Source: Formicarius rufipectus (lineage: Eukaryota > Chordata > Aves > Passeriformes > Formicariidae). Taken from it: a stretch of 64,000 nt of DNA. The position numbers were made by a program, and so were the translations under genes. The notes below the pieces were generated by a model. The model was not told the DNA's origin. It did not search any database and was given only the letters and a program-made list of their open reading frames with translations. Shown here piece by piece: positions 34,601 through 43,600 of this stretch (the first letter of the stretch is position 1; every line of letters begins with the position of its first letter). The DNA lies in assembly GCA_013399695.1 (NCBI GenBank), contig VXAU01000760.1, forward strand, positions 3,651,610 to 3,715,609, read 5' to 3'.

Positions 34601-37600
34601 TTTATTACTTGTAGCTCCAGACTGTAAACACAAAGTTGAACTTCAGACTCTCAGAAGTCTGGTCTTGCTTCCAGGTAAACAAAGCATTAGTTATGCAAAC
34701 AAGCACAGCAGAGAACTACAGGTCAAATTCTTCTATCTCCTGTTATACACTAACACTGATTTTTATTATTATTTTTTTAATCAAGATATCAGCCAGAGCT
34801 AAATAAAAGTTTAAGCTTTGTCCATCTTTCCTATCTTGACTATGGGAGACTTAAATATCTGGCAAAGAGAAAACTTTCCAGTGTATGCAGTATTAGATTT
34901 GAATCTTAGAACCATAATGTTATCATGTTCAGTTAAAGTTTGCTCCAGAAACCAGCACTGTGATACATGATCAAATGATATTATGCCATTAGAAGCCTGT
35001 AGTCACGATTTGACCTTTTTTTGTTTGATTGTTTGTTTTTGGTGGGTTTTGTTTGTTTGTTTGTTTGTTTTTTACTTTAGCAGTTATACTCTTCTTCCTG
35101 TATCAAAAGAACTTTTACTGGGAAAATGAAACACCAAAGCAATGTGCTTATTTGCTGTTTTGTCACTTACCTATTTGCTGGAGAACCAGAAACAGTGTGT
35201 TTTGCATCCAAAGCTTCTGGAGGCTTTTCTTTGCTTTGATGCTCCTTTCCAGAAGGGCCACATGAAGTTAAGAACTCTGAGTCTTTATCTGGCTCATCTC
35301 GTTGATCAGCTTCTATTTGAATTAAAGGCACTTCCCTGTGCTGACCTGCAGGGAGGCTTCCAGAGCTCTTCGTGTGCTCTTTTTTCTTATCCAAATTTAC
35401 TTCTTCTGTTTTGGGTTTTGATTGCATCTGAGTTGTACTTTGGGTGTGTTTGCTTTCCAGCACATGTTCCTGGCTTGTATCAAAGGAATCCTGCTGGACA
35501 ACAATTAAACTCTTACCACTTTCAACAATATTTGCAGCCAGTCTTTTTGCATATTGTTCCACATGTGGTGGGGAATCGCTGTAAAAGTGCTCTGCCTCTG
35601 CAGCCTCTGCCTCGTCTGTTATGATTTTGTTCTTCCGCATCAGAGATTCAATAGAACTTGCCCATGTCTCATGAATCAACATATCTGTTATCTGGTCAGT
35701 CTTGCATCTTTGGTACAGGCACGAGTCAGACTTGCAAAGACCTGAAGAAGCCACAGTACTGGCTGGCTGTACACTTAAGGAGTCTTGGCGATGGTGGGCA
35801 AATCCATCTAAGGAATTTGCCTTAACTGGGACATTAACTGTAAGCCTCGAGCCTGATGATCTGTTTTCAGGCACTGATGACTGCCTAAAGCAGAAAGGTG
35901 ACCGCAGAGAGGGTGGTAGCAAACTGTCACACCAGTCCTTTGAATTCCGAGGGGAAGATGGGTGATCTTTATTTTCCTTTTCAATTTCTCTTAGCATATA
36001 CCTATAAAATTCCTCTGTTATACTTTCTGTGCTGGACTGTTTGGATGGGCAACTTGGTCTTACATTAAGATGGCCATTTTTCTTGGCTACCTGTTGCAAA
36101 GCAGAAGTTAAGATATTGTTTGCATTTTTTCCTGCATAGTAATCCAGTAACAAATCAAAACCTCTTCCTTCATTTTCCATCTGATTCACCATAAATCTTG
36201 AAAATTCATCTGTAATGCTTTCACAACTAGACTGCTTTGAGACAGAACTTGTCCGGCTCACAGACTGACCAAAACTATTCATTAGGCCTAGGGTATTGAA
36301 AGAGGCTTTGGCATCTGAGTCCTCCTCTGGAATGCTCTCACAGCTTGAGGCCTTGGCTCGACTCCATCTTTCACAGTGCAGTCTGTTCCTGGGGTGGTTT
36401 GGACCTTGCCAGATGTTATCAACCATGGAGAGTTCGGTGAGGTTCATGATCTTGGCAGCCACTTCATTTGCAAAGATATTGACTGAATCAGGTGTGTCTT
36501 CAAGGTTTATAGATTCATCTACTACCCGATTCATCAACCTCTCCTTTAGCTCAGGATGCTCATCAGTTTTTCTTTTGATTTCACTTAGTCGAGGTGCCCT
36601 GTGCTTCCGAACCACTGCACCGTTAGTATGGGGTTCCTTTTTCCTTTTCATGGTTCTGCATGATAAACTCTGGGTCACTAGATATTCATTGCTTCTCTTC
36701 CATGCACAGAACCAGGGTTGCTTTCCATTTGAATTTTCTAGACAAATGGCAGCTATTTCTGTTGCCATAGAGACAACTGTTTCTGCCAATTCTTCTGCAA
36801 AATCTGTTATACAATATTTGTCTCTTGAATTTTTCACCTGTATCACAGGCTGAGATGGAAGCAAGACATGGTTTCCTAATAAAGACAAGCCAAATTGAAC
36901 ATCATTATTTAGCACAGAATCACACTTATACTTGGCTTGGTGTTCTGCATTCATGGTGGCACTGGAAGATAGCTGTTCTTGAACACCATGTCTGCATTCA
37001 TTGTTTGCAAAGGTATTTTCTCTGTCTGAAAATGATCTGCAATCTTTCTTCTCATGATTGTTACTCTGATTTGGGGATTTGTAAGAGTCTTGTGCAGTTC
37101 TTTTCAGGTATCTCTTCGTGGGAGATGCTTTCTCATCAAGTGTACTATGCCCTGTATCTACACTTGGTTCAGAACTCAGTGTGGCAGCTTCGTTGCTATT
37201 TACATCTTTCATATTACTCTTCCAAGTGTTTGTGACATTTCCAAGATCTTTGCTAGTACTAGTGCTGTAGGATGTACCAAATGGCTTAGCAGCAGAGTGA
37301 TCAAGGGAGCTGTGTGAAGTTTCATATGCTGCTGTCGGTGTTGACCATCCATCTGCTCTTGTTACTTTCTCTGCTTTTCTGCTCTCAGAAAAGAGAGGAG
37401 AACACTCTTCAACTTGCCTTATGTCGTTCATCTTCTTGCAAGTGAAATATATTATGTTGAAAAGCAACTCGTTAGCAGTGTCTGTGAAAATATCTTGTGC
37501 ACTTGAGCCATTTTCTGAACAGGGATGTAGCTGTCTCTTCTTCCTAACCTCTTCCATAGAATGTCGTAGAATAATGTTGGATAAGTTTTGGGCAAGTTCA

Positions 37601-40600
37601 TCCCTGATTACTTCATCAGCATGTGGAATACGTGGCCTCGCTGCTGTTTCAATAATTTTCCCATTTATGGATTCCATAAAATGCCCTACATTTTTGTACG
37701 TGTTGGGTTTTGTCAGAATTATGGATGCCTCTTTGAGAAGTGCCTCTGCAATGCTCTCATTTAGCTTCTCCATGCTGCTTCCTACAGCTATGCTACAGTG
37801 CAGAGTAATGGCTGCAGAAGCCTGAGCAGCAGACAGGAGCCCACTTGACGTTGCAGGGTACTTCTCCTCCTTTGTTTCCCCCAGCCCACAGATGGCTACA
37901 GCACTGGCTACTTGAGTCATGCCACACAGTGCAGATGGAAATGAATATTCTGTGTCAGCAGAGTCATCAGGTAGCTGTGAAGGTGCTGTGTGTACCTCTT
38001 CATTTACAACCACTCTGCTTCTTGAGTCTGTGACTTCTTGGTCCAGTCTGAACTTTTCGGCAGCCTGGGGACTGGAAATGGTTCCAATGACAGTGGCTGC
38101 ACAAGCCAGAGCCACTTCCAGTGCACTTTGATCATGCCCATTTGAATGTTCTTCCTGAAAGCACTCTGAAACTTCAGCAGAGCTTTCTGACTCGGCCCAG
38201 TGGCACAGGCTGGGGAAGGCAGACCCTGGCCAGTCAGGTACATTCTCAGAACTGTCCGGACTTTGCACTATGACAATCTTCGGAAGTTCATTCCACGATC
38301 GGGAAGCAGATCCATCTTCAGACTTACAGGAGCTTCCTACAGAGATGCTGACTGCAGCCTCCTCACTAAAACTGGGTCGAGACTGTGACAGTCTGATGAA
38401 TGCATCCTGCAGAACAGATTCTGCTAAATTTGTGGCATACTGACCTGTGGTCGCCTGCTCATTTGGCAAGGGAGGATCAGTTTTCCTGATTTCTGCACAG
38501 TCTTCCCTTTCTGTTTTACTGTTGAGTTCTGTTGTTGGGTCACACAGAGGTTCCAGTTTCTCTTTAGCCATTTTAGTTAAAGATACATCTTCTAACATGA
38601 GTGCCGAGCGGGAACTTTCAGCTTCACTAGTCAAGTTAGTAGGACTAAATGATGAAGTAGCTTTTTCAGCTAATTCCTTCTGCCACAGTATTTCCTGGTC
38701 TGACTTATCCACAGGTTGCAAGAGGCCGTCTTCAGCCACAACATTCACACTTTCAGAGACTTGAGTAGCTCCATTATCTTTATTAATGTAGTTCCCTTCA
38801 AGGATGAACGGCAATCTGGCTTTTCTGTAGTGAATATTTTCAAATCCCTTTCCTTTATTTTTTTTGACATCTGAAGATGCTTCTGAAACATTTAATTTTT
38901 CATGACCTATTAAGAAATATAAAATATTAGTTTTTGCAGAGTACCCTGTGACTTTAAAAAAAAAAGATGCTGCACAACTGTGTACCACATCACTGCTCTT
39001 TGAGAGTACTGCACAGCCATGTATCCTTGTCTTTAAACAGCAATTTAAAAATATGAATGGCTGTGCATTTTCTAAATTGCATATGCATGAATTAACATCA
39101 AGTGCGATCCCTGTGGGCATTGCCATAGCTGTTTTGCAGTACAAACAACAGCAGAATTACGCTCAGTCCCGTCGCTTTTACCAGCTTTGTATTCATCAGC
39201 CTCGTTGTCATCCTCGAGGTGCTCAGATGCTGTGAGGAAATCTTCTTCTATTGAGGACACGGAGCAGTTCGTGTCATCCTCGGGCTTTAAGACACGAGTT
39301 TCTATCTGCAGCTGCCTCTCCTGCACGAGCTCCAGCCCAATTAGAAACTTGTTTATTTCAAAAATGATGCAGCTTGTGCTGTTTCTCCTGTCCCCTCTTG
39401 CACACTGAACCAAGCAGACATCTGCCAGCCAAGGACACTAGAGGGGAAAAGAATCTCAGATAGTTATTTAATTAAAAAAAAACCCCATCTTATTTTAAGC
39501 TTCCATCTCTATAAATAGCTTGGGAATGTTCTGTTGCAAAGATGCAATACAATTTGTCACTTAAATGCTAGTAACACAGTGTGCAGTTACACATATGCCA
39601 AAATAAGGGTTCTTGGGCTGACAGCTTTTGTTACACAAGTGCTTTAGTAGAGAACCCAGATGTATCACTGGGGATACTTGGCAATTTTGTTGAAATTGCC
39701 AAGTTGTTTGTTTTCAGTCAACTTGTTGTTTTAATGACAGAGACTTATTTGTAGTTAGCCATCTGACATGCTGTTATTAACAGCCTCACACCACCCAGCT
39801 TACCTGTCTCTGGAGGGAATTGTTTGTGGGCATGAATTCCCTTTCAGGATAATTTCTGCTGCAATGCTTGTTTGAAGGCAGCCCCGTAAATACTGGCTGA
39901 CAAGATTGTTAGGAGCAGGTCACCTTTAGATGTTCCTACAGAGTGTTTTAAAATAGTGTTTTGTTTCTTTGCTGCTCTTCCTCTCATTCCTTCTTTGTCC
40001 AAAGCCCCATTATTTCGGGCCTATATAACCCCCCCACTGGAAATGAGGTTCCAGTTCACAATATGATGAGCCTTTATATAAAACTACCTTACCCAGAGAA
40101 GCTGTACAATTAAGTTGAAAGTTAGATAGAAACAGAGAGAAAGGAACTCTTGTTATCTTCCTTTTATTGCTATAAAACCGTTGGACATTTATACAACAAC
40201 AGAGCTAAGTCGATATCTCTGCATGGGAGCACATTTGTTGTATGGATGTAGTCTGAAGCAAAGCCAAGCTTCTGCAGCTTGTGATCTTGCGCTTTTAACT
40301 CCAGGCCCCCAGGAAGGAGGCAGCTGGGGTGGAACCAACTTTGAATTGAGACAGTAGATTTTAAGCTGTGCAAAAGATGTCCTGGACCCACTGGGCATTT
40401 GCACAGCATCCACCATAATGTAACCCCATTCTAGACCTTTTGTCTTTGAGTGTGAATGAAAAGCAAATACCTAGTAATAAAGGCAGTGGGATGAATTGGC
40501 ATGTTTATTAGCCTGCTCTACTTTTGCACCTAAAAAATGTGTCTGAACAGAAAACCAAGAAAATGAACGTGTTAAAGCAGTAAAGATAGATTAGATAGCT

Positions 40601-43600
40601 GCTATGAAATAATTGTTGAATCAGACTTGAGTGTACACCATATTGTGGAAAAAATTATTAAAAACTGATGCAGCCTTAGATCAAACATTTCCCTGCTGTT
40701 TCTCCAGGCCACAGTATGCAGGGTTGTACTGGTGAAAAGGGCTGAGGGGTGAGCAGCATAAAAATCCTTGCAGGAAAACTCTGCCAGTCACCTTCCAAAC
40801 GAAATTCTCTGGAAATCGAACAACAGGGTGATGGTGGCATATCGGGCAAATAAATCTCATCCAGGTTTAATGCAAAGCTTTACATGTTTTACAAAACAGA
40901 AATTTAGGTTTGTTCGCATTCATCTCTTGCCTGCAGTCTCCAGGAGAGGGGTGACAGTCTCACTGGCTTTTGGAGATGGGGATGACTTGGGTACTTGGGT
41001 TACTTGGTTTGGCCCTCAAAATGCCCTTGTATGTACTGCAGTATCTTGCCCCTGCCATGTGGCATTTGGAGTTTGATTGAGTCCAGGGAAGGCCACCAAG
41101 ATGACTGGAGGGAAGAAGCACCTCTCCTAAGAAGAAAGGCTGAGAGATATGGGTTTTCTGGAAAAGAGAAGGCTTTAGGGTGACCTATTGAGGCCTTCCA
41201 ATACCCAAAGAGAGCCTACAAGTAAGATGGAAAGGAATTCTTTACAGGAGCATATAGTGACAGGACAAAGGGGAATAGCTCAAACTGGAAGAGAATAGAT
41301 TTAGATTAGATATTAGATTAGATATAACCTCTTTCCTGTGAGGTTTGTCAGGCACTGAAACAGGTTGCCCAGAGAAGTTGTGGATGTCCCATCCCTGGAA
41401 ATGTTCAAGACCAGGCTGGATGGGCCATTGAGCACCCTGGTCTAGTGGAAGGAGACCCTGCCTGTGGCAGGGGATTTGAAACAAGATGATCTTGAAAGTC
41501 CCTTCCAACACAAACCACTCTATGATTCTATTCTGTGAAGTTGTTCCCCTTTCATGCGTGGTCCAATGACATCAGAATCAGACCCAAAAATACTGACATA
41601 TTTTTCACTCTCTTTACACATACACAAACAGGTATAAAGGATGACAAAAACAGAAAGGAAGAAAACACTTTTTATTACCATAAGGAGTTAGGCTTCTGGA
41701 ATTTAAAATGTCTTTAAGCAAGTGTTATCATTTGCTCCCTTTCTCTATGTGGTGCCACTAAGAGGAATTCTGGGCTTCAAGATCACAGATATGGTATGCT
41801 TAATTGGCAATAATGGAAATGAAGGAGTTAGCATCAGAACTTTGCCTCTAGCTCCTTTAAATGTTAAATTTTAATTAATGCATTAATTACTTTTAAAGTT
41901 GACAGAAGGTGGATGAGGCATCGTCTCTGATATGGTTAATGTCGTTTGGTGTTTTCACATTTATTTCACATTCAGGATTACAGTAGCCTCTAGGATCTTC
42001 AAGTCCTACCATCAGCCCTTTTCAAAGGTGCACTCGTGGGAGAAGATGGATTGCGAACAAAAGTGGGAAGTGGCAAGACTTCACTTCAAAGGGAGTCTGT
42101 AGGAGCTGTGCCCTGGCCTAGCTCTATGCACAGAAGAAGTGTTGCATCTTTCCCTCTCTGTGCTGCCCTTCTGACTCCTGCTACTCTTGAAATCTGGACT
42201 TATGAGTCAGTTATCTCTGCCACCAGTGCTGCCTTCCCTGAAGGATCAACTGCTAATATGGCTTAAAGCATTATCAGCTGCAACCCAGCTATCTGCAGAC
42301 TCTAGAGGGAATAGCAGGATCTCTTGCCTATCTTTGTGTACATGACGTGTGTGTGTCCCTGCCCACCACACACTTAAATCTGTCTAACAAAAGCTTGTTG
42401 GGTTTTTATGTTTGCAAACTCCCACTCATTTCAAACTGACGTGAAGTCTTTGCATTCCAAGTCAATTTTTCCCATTTTCCCAAATTCCATCCTTCATAGG
42501 CATGATGTGACCTTAAAGATGAGTTTTATTCCTACCTGGGGAACCTCATAATCGGCCTGAAGGTTTCCTGATGCTAATCCACTCAGCAGGACTATTTCAT
42601 TTTCCTTTGGTGGCTGCACGTTCATTGAACTGATGAGTTTGGGGAGGCTTGGTGAGACGCTGATCAACTTCTGTAGTATGGAAGACAGATTTTGTTCTCA
42701 GGTAACAAAGCCTGAGTTGCACAGTTATATTCACAAATATTAAAATGAAATACAACTTATAGGCATCCCTTTAGAAAGCTTATTTGAAAGTAATACTTCA
42801 AGCAGATAAAGAATGGAATTGGCAGCATTGAAGTGCACATTCTTTCTTTTGAGACACCAAACCAGTCACTAAAAACTTCTGCATAAGTGTCCAGCAGGAC
42901 AGTCTGCCATCTCTTACATTGTCACATGCTAAACAGCTTGATTGGATTTGGGCAACTAAATGCTTCCTATTATGGTGAGTTCCTGAGAAACTGAAAACTC
43001 TGTCTCTGTTACAGGCTGAAACAGAAAAGTTTAATTAGGTATGGTAATGAAAACAGGGCAAATCCTCCAGGCATCTGAGTAGCAAAAAACGAAAGGAAAA
43101 GTTAGGAAATTGTCTATTAATGGACATGATGCTAAATGTGGAACAACAGAAATATTGAAGATGCAGATGAAATATGGCTTTCTTTATTGTTCTACTGGAC
43201 ACCTTCATGACCTTTCATTTGTAATGACACAGTCACTTTCTCAGTGTTATGCATCTACCAGAGATAAAAGCAGTAATAGCCATGGCATCAGTGCTGGTAT
43301 GGAGCAGAAGAGTTCTGTACTGCCACGCTGCTGGGAGTCAGAGCCCAGCCTGACTGTGCAGGGGGTGTCTGTGCTCCTTTGTGTGCAAAGGCCAGGACCA
43401 AAGGATGATGCCTGAGAGCTCTCTGCCAAGGATCTCGGTGTGCTTGCTCCAGGACACAGAACCAAGGCTGAACCCTTACAGGGGGAGCAGAATAAATACC
43501 ACCTCCATTTTAGGCGCTAACGGAGCCCACGTGTTAGTGCACAACACAAGGCAACGCCAGTCAGGGAGTGCAGATCTCAAGCACCCAGCTGGATCCTTTA

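Larger units (their letters stand above)
31689..35170 (-). other. SPHKAP intron 7
   Basis: A 3.5-kb intron. It holds a TA/CA-rich microsatellite (32389-32440), a three-copy GGATTTCTAAA array (33899-33944), an 18-bp direct repeat (34069-34086 and 34101-34118) and a GTTT repeat (35016-35073). Confidence 0.7.
39438..42535 (-). other. SPHKAP intron 5
   Basis: A 3.1-kb intron. It contains a 12-bp perfect inverted repeat (39676-39704) and a sense-strand CR1 copy (41071-41540). The rest is AT-rich with no recognised gene. Confidence 0.7.

Noticed and set aside
35142..35624. 160-codon + strand frame overlapping the 3' end of exon 7
   Set aside because: Antisense shadow of coding sequence, without family signature.
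36296..36853. 185-codon + strand frame opposite SPHKAP exon 7
   Set aside because: Shadow of the conserved exon on the other strand; its composition follows the antisense codons and it shows no motif.
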